A stretch of DNA of 50,491 nt from Devosiaceae bacterium MH13 (GCA_019192585.1 JAHCMG010000221.1:1-50491); one strand, 5' to 3'; shown: positions 25,750-34,229, counted from the stretch's first letter. Made by a program: numbers and translations. The notes: a model not told the origin generated them from the sequence alone.

Positions 25750-25779
25750 CAAAACACATAAGCAAGGCAAGGACGCGAC

Positions 25780-25962
25780 TTAGTCGTCCTTCGGCTCCAG
25801 AATCTGGCGGCCGCGATACATGCCGGACTTCAGGTCCACATGGTGCGGACGACGCAGTTCGCCCGAATCCTTGTCTTCAACATAGGTCGGCGCCGACAGG
25901 CCGTCAGCCGACCGGCGGAACCCGCGCTTCATGCGGGTGACTTTTCTCTTCGGAACGGCCAT
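25780..25962 (-). CDS. rpmF: 50S ribosomal protein L32
   Basis: A 60-residue protein beginning [20 protein letters not shown] after the initiator Met, diagnostic for bacterial L32. The C-terminal part has [16 protein letters not shown], typical of alphaproteobacteria. The zinc-binding cysteines found in some L32 proteins are absent, as is normal here. GGAG lies about nine bases before the ATG at 25962; a longer open frame to 26043 is untranslated leader. It has its own predicted promoter and terminator, so it is a single-gene unit. Confidence 0.96.
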   Translation of the reverse strand: MAVPKRKVTRMKRGFRRSADGLSAPTYVEDKDSGELRRPHHVDLKSGMYRGRQILEPKDD

Positions 25963-26068
25963 CGTTCTCGTCTCCATAGTGCGGGCCTGGCCCGCGCGAT
26001 CATGCACGACCAAAAGGGTTTGCGCGCCAAGCGCCCAACCCAACGGTCAGCGAAAGTGGGAAGGCCGC

Positions 26069-26096
26069 TCTATAGATCAGTTGCGCCGCCCTGCAA
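26069..26096 (-). promoter_or_regulatory. Predicted rpmF promoter
   Basis: Reading the minus strand, TTGCAG (26096-26091), a 16-base spacer, then TATAGA (26074-26069). This gives a leader of about 100 bases to the rpmF ATG. It lies in the 164-base gap after mtgA. Confidence 0.45.
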
Positions 26097-26126
26097 AGAC
26101 CCCCAGGCGCGCTTTTTTCGGCGCCC

Positions 26127-26930
26127 TTAACCGCCCAGATTACCAGGTCGCGCTTGCGGCACCGGCGGCGCCGGCGGAGGGGGCGGCGCAAGGCAGGTTG
26201 CGAGCGCAGCCATCGCCGGCGCCCGTGCGGCGATGGTCCGCGCCAGCCGCACCTGGCGGGAAGTGGGGTTGGCCGCATCGCGCGCCGCAGGCAATGGCAA
26301 GGCCGCAACCAGCAACGCGGCCTGGTTGCGGTTCAGCTGGCCAGCTGAGACGCCAAAGGCGGCCTGCGCGGCAGCCTCGAACCCATAACGCCTGGGGCCA
26401 AGCTCGGCGATGTTGATGTAGATCTCGAGCATCCGGCGCTTGCCGAAAACAAAGTCGAGCCAGACAGCGATCGGCACCTCCAGCGCCTTGCGGATCGGCG
26501 ACTGTCCCTGCCAGAGAAACAGGTTGCGCGCGACCTGCATCGAAATCGTCGAGGCCCCGCGGGCGTCCTCACCAGCGCGCCACAGGTCCAGCTGCACCTG
26601 CAACGCCTCCCACTCAACGCCATTGTGGCTGCAGAAGGTCTGGTCCTCCGACGCGATGATCGAGCGCTTGAGCACGTCAGCGGCGTCATCAAGCGCGATC
26701 CACTGGCGGTCGAAGCCCTGGAAGGTCACAAGGTCGCGCAGCATCAAGGTGGAGAGCGGCGCCACCAGTTTGGCCACCAGACTCAGCGCCACAAACAGCG
26801 CCAGCGCACCGCCAAGCACCAGTGCGGGGTAGCGCAGCCACTTGCCGCCCGCCCGGCGCAAGCGTGCCATGAGCCGCCCGCCAGAACCGCGCGGCCGCGC
26901 CCGCTCGCCCCTTGTGCCCGATGCACCCAT
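26127..26930 (-). CDS. mtgA: Monofunctional biosynthetic peptidoglycan transglycosylase
   Basis: A 267-residue GT51 enzyme that polymerises lipid II into glycan strands outside the membrane. One N-terminal helix (about 35-58) anchors it. The catalytic motif is IIASEDQTFCSHNGVEWEAL, with the glutamate in SEDQTF. Further GT51 blocks are RGASTISMQVARNLFLW, KALEVPIAVWLDF and GKRRMLEIYINIAELG. The C-terminus is a Pro-rich tail. The ATG at 26930 is preferred because GAGGGG lies about 10 bases upstream; an ATG at 26870 would lose a basic N-terminal segment only. It is divergent from ispA across 51 bases. Confidence 0.92.
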   Translation of the reverse strand: MGASGTRGERARPRGSGGRLMARLRRAGGKWLRYPALVLGGALALFVALSLVAKLVAPLSTLMLRDLVTFQGFDRQWIALDDAADVLKRSIIASEDQTFCSHNGVEWEALQVQLDLWRAGEDARGASTISMQVARNLFLWQGQSPIRKALEVPIAVWLDFVFGKRRMLEIYINIAELGPRRYGFEAAAQAAFGVSAGQLNRNQAALLVAALPLPAARDAANPTSRQVRLARTIAARAPAMAALATCLAPPPPPAPPVPQARPGNLGG

Positions 26931-26981
26931 TGGGTAGGCACCCCTCGTCCCTGAAGTCCAACGGCCCGAAAGGTAAGCCGC

Positions 26982-27890
26982 GTGAGCGACGTCGCTGACC
27001 TGTCCGATCATCTAGAGGCCGTCGCCGCCTCAATCACCGGCGATATGGACCAGCTCCTCGGTGAGCTCAAGGCACCCGATCGTTTGGTCGACGCGATGCG
27101 GCATGCCGTTTTGGCCGGCGGCAAGCGCTTGCGGCCCGTGCTGGTGCTTGAGGCGACCCATATGCTGGGCGCCGGCCGGAAGCTACCGCCGGGCAGCCCA
27201 CAGGTCGCCATGGCGGTGGAGTGCATCCACACCTACTCGCTGATTCATGACGATCTGCCATCGATGGACGATGATGATCTGCGCCGCGGCCAGCCCACGG
27301 TTCACAAAGCCTTTGATGAAGCGACCGCCATTCTTGCGGGCGATGCGCTGCAGACCCTCGCCTTCGAACTTGTCAGCACCTGCGGCCACCCCGCAACCGC
27401 CGCGATGACGCGCGATCTCGCGCGCGCCAGCGGGGCGACCGGCATGGTCGGCGGCCAGCTCTTGGACCTGGCGGCCGAGGGCCGTTTCGGCGTAGCGCAA
27501 GAAATCAAAGACACCTATGCGCTGGCCGGCATGCAGGCCATGAAAACCGGCGCACTGATCGAAGTGTCCTGCACGCTGGGCGCCCATCTGGCGCTTGCCA
27601 CCGACGAGGATCGTCAGCGCATGGCGCAATATGGCGCGGCGCTCGGCCTCGCCTTCCAAATCTCAGATGATCTTCTGGACGTGCGCGCCTCCGCCGATGA
27701 AGCGGGCAAGCGCACCGGCAAGGACGCCGAGGCCGGCAAAACCACCTGGCCAGGACTTCTGGGCGTCGAGGGCGCGCAAAAAGCGCTTGATGCGTCGATC
27801 ACCGACGCGCTCAAAACGCTCGAAGCCTACGGCCCGCACAGCGCCAAACTGGCTTTTCTGGCCGCGTCGCTGGCGCACCGCACCAAGTAA
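26982..27890 (+). CDS. ispA: Polyprenyl synthetase (farnesyl diphosphate synthase type)
   Basis: A 302-residue all-helical prenyltransferase that condenses IPP with DMAPP/GPP to make FPP. The first Asp-rich motif is HDDLPSMDDDD with D90, D91 and D96 (DDx4D), the pattern of bacterial short-chain synthases. The second is ISDDLLDV near residue 230. GGKRLRP at 46-52 and the KTGALIEVS segment are also conserved. GTG start 26982 has AAGG about eight bases before it. FPP would feed undecaprenyl carrier, hopanoid and quinone synthesis, a fit beside mtgA. Chain length is inferred from motifs. Confidence 0.92.
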   Translation: MSDVADLSDHLEAVAASITGDMDQLLGELKAPDRLVDAMRHAVLAGGKRLRPVLVLEATHMLGAGRKLPPGSPQVAMAVECIHTYSLIHDDLPSMDDDDLRRGQPTVHKAFDEATAILAGDALQTLAFELVSTCGHPATAAMTRDLARASGATGMVGGQLLDLAAEGRFGVAQEIKDTYALAGMQAMKTGALIEVSCTLGAHLALATDEDRQRMAQYGAALGLAFQISDDLLDVRASADEAGKRTGKDAEAGKTTWPGLLGVEGAQKALDASITDALKTLEAYGPHSAKLAFLAASLAHRTK

Positions 27891-27911
27891 GCGCGCTTCT
27901 GAGCTGGTACC

Positions 27912-28469
27912 CTAGGCCCCCGTCTTCCAAGCGATGGCCGGATGGCCGCGCAGCGCCTCGATGATCTGGCCGTACAGCTCCACCTTGAACGACACCGCGC
28001 GGGCGGGAACGTCCTCAAGATAGGTCCATTCCCAGTCATCGAACTCCGGCTTGTCGCCATTGCCGGGCGCGCTGACATTGACTTCCTCATCGGCGCCCTC
28101 GAACCGGTAGAGGAACCAGCGCTGCTTCTGGCCGCGATATTTGCCCTTGAGAGCCACGCCAACCAGATGGTCCGGAAGATCATAGGTCAGCCAATCGGGC
28201 ACCTCGCCGATAAGGCTCACCGAGCGGATCGAGGTTTCTTCAAACAGTTCGCGCCGCGCTGCGGGCTCGGGCTCTTCACCCGGATCGATCCCGCCTTGCG
28301 GGAACTGCCACAGGCGGCTCTGGCCGGTATACTCTTCGTTCGGCAGCCGCCGCCCGGTCCAAACGAGCCCCTCGGCATTGACCACCAGAGCGCCGACGCA
28401 GGGCCGGTAGGGCATGGCGAGCTTTTCTTCGTGGCACAGTTCGCGGGGCGTGTCGGTGTGTTTCGGCAT
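27912..28469 (-). CDS. rppH: RNA pyrophosphohydrolase
   Basis: A 185-residue Nudix hydrolase that removes pyrophosphate from mRNA 5' ends and so triggers decay, or hydrolyses dinucleoside polyphosphates. The Nudix box is GGIDPGEEPEPAARRELFEE and its next three residues (about 59-81). The segment RPCVGALVVNAEGLVWTGRR and the WQFPQGGI lead-in match RppH/NudH. It starts 14 bases after the polysaccharide deacetylase stop, so the two form an operon. Confidence 0.93.
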   Translation of the reverse strand: MPKHTDTPRELCHEEKLAMPYRPCVGALVVNAEGLVWTGRRLPNEEYTGQSRLWQFPQGGIDPGEEPEPAARRELFEETSIRSVSLIGEVPDWLTYDLPDHLVGVALKGKYRGQKQRWFLYRFEGADEEVNVSAPGNGDKPEFDDWEWTYLEDVPARAVSFKVELYGQIIEALRGHPAIAWKTGA

Positions 28470-28483
28470 CGCGGAGACAGCTC

Positions 28484-29716
28484 CTATTGGTCGAACCGCA
28501 CCAGCGAGGACACGGGCACTAAAGCGATTCCTTTGGCAGCAAGATTGTTAGACCAGTCTTCCAGCAACGAAATGGTGACAGGCAGCGCCGAGGCAACACC
28601 AATGGCGGTTCCACGCTCGCGCGCGATGGCTTCGAGCTGCGAGAGCCGGTCGACGATGGAGTCTTCGTCCACCCGTGCATCAAGGACCACATCGGCCCGG
28701 ATAACGGGTTGGCCTTCGGAGCCCAGCGACCCCATGCGCGAGCGGGCCGAGCGCCCATCGTCAAGCACCATCAGCCCGCGGCCGATAGCGTCTTCCATCA
28801 CTGGCAAGACCGCCTGATCGACCGACGCGAACCGGGCGCCCATATAGTTCATGAACCCAATAGGCGTGCTGACCCGCGACAGCGCCCAATGCATGCGCTC
28901 GAGGTTGGCCTCGGCATCGAGCGAGGTCAGGAGCGTGTGCGGCCCTGGATCATTGTTGGGATAGTCGAACGGCTCCATGGGGATCTCGACAAGATACTCA
29001 TGCCCCGCGGCGCGGGCGCGCGCGGTCCACCGTTGCAGCGAGAAGCCATAGGGGGCGAACGACAAAGTCGTCGCCGGCGGCAGACGGGTGATCACCTCGC
29101 TTGTGCGCGTCTGGCTCATCCCCAGCCCGCCGACCACAAGCGCGATGCGCGGCTGACCGGGCGCAACGGTCCCCGCCTCAAGCGGCCGCGCATACACATC
29201 AAGCGCGCGTTCGCCACTGGGGCCGCGCACAGGAATGAAACTGTCAGCATCGAACCGTGCGACGAGGCCCGCATCAGGCGTCGAGGGCAGCCCGCCTTGG
29301 GCATCAAAGCGGGGGCCTGAGGAGGTGCGCCGCGCCAGCGCATCGGGCGATGCCGGCTCGCGCACAGAGCTACGCGGCACCTCGATGACCCGCGGGCCAT
29401 CATCGCTGGCAAATCCATCCTGGCCCGGGCGGATCAGCGCCGGCCCGAGCGGGTCCTCGCCGCTTGCCTCATCGTCCGTTGCTTGCGGGTCATTGCCCTG
29501 GATAGGCGCCATGGCGATAGGTTCGCCGCCGAGCTCATCATCGACGGTGAAGACCCACGCGCCGACCCCGACGAGCGCCAGCAACAGGACCGCCGCCCCG
29601 ATCCGCGTGAACCAGCGGCTGACCGCGCCAAGCAGTGACACCAGCGCGCCGCCACCGCCTTTCGCTTTGCGAGGCCGGATGGGTGTGTGCAGATCAGATA
29701 CGGTGCTGGTTGCCAT
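28484..29716 (-). CDS. Divergent polysaccharide deacetylase family protein
   Basis: A 410-residue protein with one N-terminal helix (about 37-57), a low-complexity periplasmic linker (about 70-180) and a C-terminal NodB-like domain of the divergent deacetylase family (RIALVVGGLGMS, then LPPATTLSFAPYG, HEYLVEIPMEPFDYPNNDPGPH split over 230-260, and GFMNYMGARFAS). The usual NodB zinc triad is not obvious, as is usual for this group. E. coli YibQ is the best-known relative and is encoded beside envC, matching the order here. ATG 29716 is preferred over a TTG at 29752. A perfect CtrA-type box lies about 110 bases upstream. Confidence 0.85.
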   Translation of the reverse strand: MATSTVSDLHTPIRPRKAKGGGGALVSLLGAVSRWFTRIGAAVLLLALVGVGAWVFTVDDELGGEPIAMAPIQGNDPQATDDEASGEDPLGPALIRPGQDGFASDDGPRVIEVPRSSVREPASPDALARRTSSGPRFDAQGGLPSTPDAGLVARFDADSFIPVRGPSGERALDVYARPLEAGTVAPGQPRIALVVGGLGMSQTRTSEVITRLPPATTLSFAPYGFSLQRWTARARAAGHEYLVEIPMEPFDYPNNDPGPHTLLTSLDAEANLERMHWALSRVSTPIGFMNYMGARFASVDQAVLPVMEDAIGRGLMVLDDGRSARSRMGSLGSEGQPVIRADVVLDARVDEDSIVDRLSQLEAIARERGTAIGVASALPVTISLLEDWSNNLAAKGIALVPVSSLVRFDQ

Positions 29717-29789
29717 GGCCGTCCAGGGACGTGTGTTCGCTTTGGCCTTCAAGCGTTTTCTGGTCCCGGTGTTACCGGAGCACCAGACG

Positions 29790-29826
29790 CAAAAAAGCCG
29801 ACGCCCCTGTGTAGAGCGTCGGCTTT
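29790..29826 (-). terminator. Rho-independent terminator after ctpA
   Basis: A perfect 9-bp stem (29796-29804 with 29816-29824) and, on the minus strand, a run of six T directly after it. It lies 64 bases past the ctpA stop, so envC-ctpA is probably one transcript separate from the deacetylase-rppH pair. Confidence 0.82.
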
Positions 29827-29843
29827 AAGCGTTGGTTAACCAT
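29825..29843. promoter_or_regulatory. Candidate CtrA box, TTAA-N7-TTAACCAT
   Basis: TTAA (29825-29828), seven bases, TTAACCAT (29836-29843): the same extended form as the ftsE box. It lies between ctpA and the deacetylase gene and touches the base of the ctpA terminator stem. A promoter at the box would start transcription near the terminator's end and drive the deacetylase gene. Its position is unusual, so function is less certain than for the ftsE box. Confidence 0.45.
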
Positions 29844-29889
29844 GCCAACAGCTAAGGGGCGTGCCCCTCAGCCTGGTGAGGTCTGCCGA

Positions 29890-31224
29890 TTAGTTCGGCA
29901 GCGGCGCGTTTGGGTCCGGCGGGAACGCCGCATGGGTCTGCTCCCCGCGCAGCAGCTGCAGCGCATACTGAAGCTGCGTATCAAGCTCCGCGTCCGCCGG
30001 CACATAGACCGACGACCCTGACCGCTCCACCTCGTCCTCATTGGAGAGGTGGCCATCGAGCGAGGCTTCGCCACCGGGGGTGTCGAGACCGACAAGCTCT
30101 TCAGGCAGGTTCTCTTGCAGGACCTCGATGTCCGGGTCGACACCGCGCGCCTGGATCGACCGGCCCGACGGCGTGTAGTAGCGCGCCGTGGTCAGACGGA
30201 CCGCCGAGTTCGACGACATCGGGATCACCGACTGCACCGAGCCTTTGCCGAAGCTCAGCGAGCCCACGAGCGTGGCGCGGCGATGGTCTTGCAGGGCACC
30301 GGCAACGATCTCCGCTGCCGAGGCTGAACCACCATTGATCAGCACCACCACCGGCAGGCCGCCAACCAGATCGCCCGACCGGGCGTTGTAGCGGCGGGTC
30401 TCAGAAGCGTCGCGGCCGCGGATCGAAACGATCTCGCCACGATCTAGGAACGCGTCCGACACTTCCAGCGCCTGGTTGACGAGGCCACCGGGATTGTTGC
30501 GCAGATCAAGCACATAGCCTGTCAGCTCGATATCGGCGGCGTCCGCTTCCTCGTTGAGGTCGATGATGGCCTGGTCCAGGCCGTCAAACGTCTGCCCAGC
30601 AAACTGGGTGACGCGGATATAGCCGATCTCGCCTTCAAGCCGGCTGCGGACCGAAGCGATGCGGATATTGTCACGCTGCAGCGAGACTTCGAAATCATCG
30701 GTGCCTTCGCGGCGCACGGTCACGGTGATCTCCGTGCCGACAATGCCGCGCATGCGCTCAACGGCGTCCGCCAGCGTCATGCCCTGCACGTCTTCGCCAT
30801 CGAGCGCGACGATCAGATCGTTGGCCAAAATGCCCGCGCGCGCGGCTGGCGTTTCATCGATCGGGGAGACGACTTTCACAAAGCCATCTTCCATCGTGAC
30901 CTGAATGCCCAGGCCACCAAACTCACCGCGCGTCTGCTCTTGGATCTCTTCAAAGGCATCGGGGCCGAGATAGGCCGAGTGCGGATCAAGCGACTCTAGC
31001 ATGCCCGACAGCGCGCTCTCGATCAGCTCGGCTTCATCTTGCGGCTCGACATAATCGTTGAGCACGCGCTCGAACACATCGCCGAACAGCTTGAGCTGAT
31101 TGAATGTCTCCGCACCTGCCTGCGCTTGCGCCCCAAGCGGGCCAAGCCGGTAGTGCGTCACGCCGAAGGTCACCGCGATGCCAAGCACCAGGCCCAGCGC
31201 GAAGACCGGCAATTTTTTCATCAT
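29890..31224 (-). CDS. ctpA: Carboxy-terminal processing protease (S41 family)
   Basis: A 444-residue periplasmic protease. The N-terminal signal/anchor is at about 4-22, a PDZ domain at about 98-175, and the catalytic Ser/Lys dyad S302 (NGGSASAAEI) and K327 (SFGKGSVQ). A C-terminal acidic tail follows. Such proteases trim or degrade envelope proteins, including peptidoglycan hydrolases. The start overlaps the envC stop by four bases (ATGA); a second ATG is the next codon, so initiation at either is possible. EnvC-CtpA pairing is conserved in many Proteobacteria. Confidence 0.94.
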   Translation of the reverse strand: MMKKLPVFALGLVLGIAVTFGVTHYRLGPLGAQAQAGAETFNQLKLFGDVFERVLNDYVEPQDEAELIESALSGMLESLDPHSAYLGPDAFEEIQEQTRGEFGGLGIQVTMEDGFVKVVSPIDETPAARAGILANDLIVALDGEDVQGMTLADAVERMRGIVGTEITVTVRREGTDDFEVSLQRDNIRIASVRSRLEGEIGYIRVTQFAGQTFDGLDQAIIDLNEEADAADIELTGYVLDLRNNPGGLVNQALEVSDAFLDRGEIVSIRGRDASETRRYNARSGDLVGGLPVVVLINGGSASAAEIVAGALQDHRRATLVGSLSFGKGSVQSVIPMSSNSAVRLTTARYYTPSGRSIQARGVDPDIEVLQENLPEELVGLDTPGGEASLDGHLSNEDEVERSGSSVYVPADAELDTQLQYALQLLRGEQTHAAFPPDPNAPLPN

Positions 31225-32558
31225 CCTTCAGTCCCTTGACTGTCTGTTTCCGCCCACCATGCCGAAGAATCGATAGGACGTCCATCCTCTCGCAACTCGA
31301 CAAACAACACAGGTTGCGGCGCGCCTTGTGAGCCGTCCGCAAGAACCGTCGAACCCCGCTCTCCCATGATCGCGATAGGTTCGCCCATCAGCACAAACTG
31401 ACCCAATGCGACATTTATGCGGCTCATGCCCGCAAGGATCATTCGGTAGCCATCGCCGACATCGATAATGACCACCTGGCCGTAGGTCCGAAAGGGCCCC
31501 GCATACAGCACCCAGCCATCGGCTGGTGCGATGACCCGGGCGCCGGCCCGGGTGGCGATGTGGGTTCCCTGACTTGGGATTCCAAATCGGTCTTCATCGC
31601 CGAAATTCAACAGTTCCACCCCGCGTACGGGCCGCTGCACCAGCCCTTGGCCGCTGCCAAACGCGAACGCTGGCGCCAGCCGATCGGCATCGCGCAGCAG
31701 CGCCAGCGCCTCGTCATCGCTGGCCTCGGGTGCTTGCTCTGCCGCCGCTTCAGCGTCCGCAATCGCCTGCCTGACGCTGTCGAGCTCGGCTTCAAGGTCG
31801 GACAGAAGCGCCTCGAGCGAACTGGCTTCGCTGGCCAGAAGCGCCGCGCGTTCGCGCTCGCGTTCGAGGACCGATTGGTTCTCTTCACGAAGTCGTGAGC
31901 GCTCGGTCAAGACGAGCTCAATGCGGTCTTCCTCTTCGGCGAGCGCTTCCGCATCGGCCAGCAAAACGCCCAGCGCTTCATCGAGCGCAGCCCGTGCATC
32001 GGCCAGCGCGGAGAGGTCTGCGGCCAAAGCGCGCGATTCCGCCTCAAGCTCTGGAAAGGCGACACCAAGAAGCAAGGCCGAGCGGACCGACCGCAACGCA
32101 TCGCCTGGCGACACCGCGAGCGCCGGCGGCGGCGCACGGCCAACCCGTACCATGGCGGACAGAAGCGCAGCGATACGCACGCGCTGCGCGTTAAGCGACT
32201 GTTCGAGCCCGCGCTCATTGTCTTCCAGCGTCGCGATGCGCTGGCGCTGGATCTGGATGCGGGTCGCAAGGCTCTCGGCCTGGCTGGTGGTCCGGATCAG
32301 AAGATCGGTCAGCTCGCCAACATCGGCGTCGATCTCGGCAAGCTCCGCACGCAGCATCGCCTGGCGGGCTTCGGCGGCGGAGATATTGGCACGCAGCCGT
32401 TCGAGCGCATCGGCGGCTACGTCCCGCTCTTGTTCAAGCGTATCGCCGCGCCCGCCCTCGCCGCCCTCTTCGGCGGGCACAAGCCGCTCGGCTGAATCCT
32501 GCGCAAGCGCCGGCACGCAAAGCAAAAGCGAAACAAGAAGGATGCAGACGCTGCGCAT
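31221..32558 (-). CDS. envC: EnvC-like murein hydrolase activator (degenerate LytM)
   Basis: A 445-residue secreted protein. The signal peptide is at 1-19 (cleavage after ALA-Q), a long coiled coil at about 40-290 rich in Glu/Arg/Ala, and a C-terminal M23/LytM domain at about 320-430. The zinc ligands are lost: the usual HxxxD region reads GTHIATRAGARV and the HxH region reads PVLFVELRE. Like E. coli EnvC it should therefore activate amidases and not cut peptidoglycan itself. FtsX binds the EnvC coiled coil in characterised systems, and ftsEX lies in the same window. First gene of envC-ctpA, with a near-CtrA box upstream. Confidence 0.9.
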   Translation of the reverse strand: MRSVCILLVSLLLCVPALAQDSAERLVPAEEGGEGGRGDTLEQERDVAADALERLRANISAAEARQAMLRAELAEIDADVGELTDLLIRTTSQAESLATRIQIQRQRIATLEDNERGLEQSLNAQRVRIAALLSAMVRVGRAPPPALAVSPGDALRSVRSALLLGVAFPELEAESRALAADLSALADARAALDEALGVLLADAEALAEEEDRIELVLTERSRLREENQSVLERERERAALLASEASSLEALLSDLEAELDSVRQAIADAEAAAEQAPEASDDEALALLRDADRLAPAFAFGSGQGLVQRPVRGVELLNFGDEDRFGIPSQGTHIATRAGARVIAPADGWVLYAGPFRTYGQVVIIDVGDGYRMILAGMSRINVALGQFVLMGEPIAIMGERGSTVLADGSQGAPQPVLFVELREDGRPIDSSAWWAETDSQGTEG

Positions 32559-32601
32559 AGACCTACGGTTCTAGAAACGCCCTAGTGGTGCGGGTCACAC
32601 C

Positions 32602-32619
32602 CTAACCATTCGTTAACCA
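32602..32619. promoter_or_regulatory. Near-match CtrA box upstream of envC
   Basis: CTAA (32602-32605), seven bases, TTAACCA (32613-32619): one mismatch from TTAA-N7-TTAA. Its near edge is 44 bases upstream of the envC ATG, within the 183-base divergent gap, so it could serve either envC-ctpA or the membrane-protein gene on the plus strand. Confidence 0.4.
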
Positions 32620-32741
32620 GCTTGGGCACCCATCGCACGCATTGAGGGGTTATGCCGCACATGTCGTGTGATCGACATGACCCATACTTCGTGGGGGTCC
32701 GGCTAAACCGATCGCCGCTAGCGAACAAAACAAGCGCGGAG

Positions 32742-33218
32742 ATGATAAGTTTGCTCAGGCAAGAGCCACCGCTGCCCCTTGCATTCCGCATCTGGGCCTA
32801 CGCCTTCGGCTTGGTGCTGACACCGCTGATCGCGTCGCTCGTCTTTAGCATCGGGAGCTGGTCCTGGCAGATCATCACAGATGCGCACTGGCAGTGGCGC
32901 AACCTGCATATCGACCTGATCACCTACACCCAAGTTTACACGGTGATGGCGCTTCTATCGGGCGCGCTTAATGCGATCCCAATGCTGTTCATCGTGACGA
33001 TCAGCCTTCGGCAGCGCCAGCAGGCCGCAAAATTCTACATCACCATCTTCGCTGTGGCGGGGTTCTTCTATTGCCTTGTTGGCAGCTTCGGCACGTTCCT
33101 TACCTGGCCGGGGCTCTTGGCCTTAGCGGCCGTTTCCGGCGGCGTTTCGGGCGTCTTCTATTGGCTCTGCGTCGCCCGCTATCTGCCAGCCACCGCGCCC
33201 GAAGACGCCAACCGCTAA
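32742..33218 (+). CDS. Four-helix membrane protein of unknown function
   Basis: A hydrophobic protein, 158 residues from the ATG at 32742. Four helices are expected (about 18-40, 60-85, 95-115 and 120-145). The start is uncertain: the frame is open to an ATG at 32652, but codons before 32742 are unlike the rest, and GGAG just before 32742 would suit the in-frame TTG at 32751 better. No domain is recognised. Its stop overlaps the convergent rlmH stop by four bases. Confidence 0.6.
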   Translation: MISLLRQEPPLPLAFRIWAYAFGLVLTPLIASLVFSIGSWSWQIITDAHWQWRNLHIDLITYTQVYTVMALLSGALNAIPMLFIVTISLRQRQQAAKFYITIFAVAGFFYCLVGSFGTFLTWPGLLALAAVSGGVSGVFYWLCVARYLPATAPEDANR

Positions 33219-33691
33219 CCGCGGTGATAGGGGTGCCCATCGATCAGCGTCAGCGCCCGATAGACCTGCTCGGCCACCAGGACCCGCACAAGCTGATGTG
33301 GGATCGTCAGCGAGCCAAACGAGATCACCCGGTCGGCCCGCTCGTGCACCTGCGGCGCAAAACCATCAGGGCCACCGATCAACAGCGCGATGGCGCGGCC
33401 ATCGTCACGCGCTTGCGCAAACAGCCTCGAAAAGGCCTCCGAGGACGGGCTCTCGCCACGCTCATCAAAGGCCAGCACAAGGCCTGGCGAATTGAGTTTG
33501 GAGAATAGCGCTTCGGCTTCCGCCTGCTTGCGGGCACTGGCAGCGCCAGCGGACGCTTCTTTGATCTCGGCAAGCGCAAGCGGACCGAAGCCCAAATGGC
33601 GCGACAGCGGCGCCGCACGCTCCCAGTAGCGATCAAACAGGGTCCGCTCCGGACCGGCCTTGAGCCGGCCCACGGCACCTAAGGTAATCAT
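33215..33691 (-). CDS. rlmH: 23S rRNA (pseudouridine-1915-N3)-methyltransferase RlmH
   Basis: A 158-residue SPOUT methyltransferase that modifies pseudouridine 1915 in helix 69. Visible family motifs are AFDERGE, LLIGGPDGF (about 103-111), ISFGSLTIPHQLVRVLVAEQ and the C-terminal GHPYHRG. The length is that of the family. It is the last gene of the minus-strand run proB-proA-nadD-rsfS-rlmH, 25 bases after rsfS, a standard order. Confidence 0.95.
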   Translation of the reverse strand: MITLGAVGRLKAGPERTLFDRYWERAAPLSRHLGFGPLALAEIKEASAGAASARKQAEAEALFSKLNSPGLVLAFDERGESPSSEAFSRLFAQARDDGRAIALLIGGPDGFAPQVHERADRVISFGSLTIPHQLVRVLVAEQVYRALTLIDGHPYHRG

Positions 33692-33716
33692 CTAGGCCCG
33701 CCTTAGGGTCCTGACC

Positions 33717-34229
33717 CTAGGCGTGCGGCGTCTCCGAGAAGCTGTCGCTCCACAGTTTCTCGATATTGTAGAAGCCGCGCACCTCCGGTCGGAACAGATG
33801 CACAATCACGTCGCCCGCATCGATCAGCACCCAGTCGGCGTGCGGCAGGCCTTCGACACGCGGGCTGCCGTGACCGGCATCCTTGAGCGCGCGCTGAACC
33901 TGATCAGCAACCGCCGAGACATGCCGATGCGACCGGCCAGATGCAACAAGCATCATGTCCGCTAGCGACGACTTGCCGTCGAGATCGATGGAAATGATGT
34001 CCTCAGCCTTGGCGTCTTCCAAGACGGTCTGGACGGTGGCGAAAACGTTGGCGCCGTGAGCACTGGCTTCGGGCACCTGGGGGGCCGCAGACGCAGTGTC
34101 GGCGGCGGAGTTTTGCGGAGTCAAACCGGCAATCGTCCCTTCGCGTGGTTCGTGGGGTGACACAACCACAGATCCGGCCGGCAAAACGTGGGGCAAGATC
34201 TGCGCACGCCAGCGATGCGAACCGAACAC
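33717..34229 (-). CDS. rsfS: Ribosomal silencing factor RsfS
   Basis: A RsfS/DUF143 protein that binds L14 and blocks subunit joining when growth slows. The conserved domain runs from about residue 60 (VQTVLEDAKAEDIISIDL) through SSLADMMLVASGRSHRHVSAVADQV to DVIVHLFRPEVRGFYNIEKLW. The 170-residue form uses a GTG at 34229 and has a 55-residue Ala-rich N-terminal extension. GTG codons at 34169 or 34163 are alternatives, and none has a clear ribosome site, so the N-terminus is unsure. It lies between nadD and rlmH. Confidence 0.9.
   Translation of the reverse strand: MFGSHRWRAQILPHVLPAGSVVVSPHEPREGTIAGLTPQNSAADTASAAPQVPEASAHGANVFATVQTVLEDAKAEDIISIDLDGKSSLADMMLVASGRSHRHVSAVADQVQRALKDAGHGSPRVEGLPHADWVLIDAGDVIVHLFRPEVRGFYNIEKLWSDSFSETPHA

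Noticed and set aside
25259-25765. A second minus-strand frame over the small membrane protein
   Set aside because: It overlaps the terminator at its 5' end, has irregular composition and lacks the ribosome site used by the hydrophobic frame.
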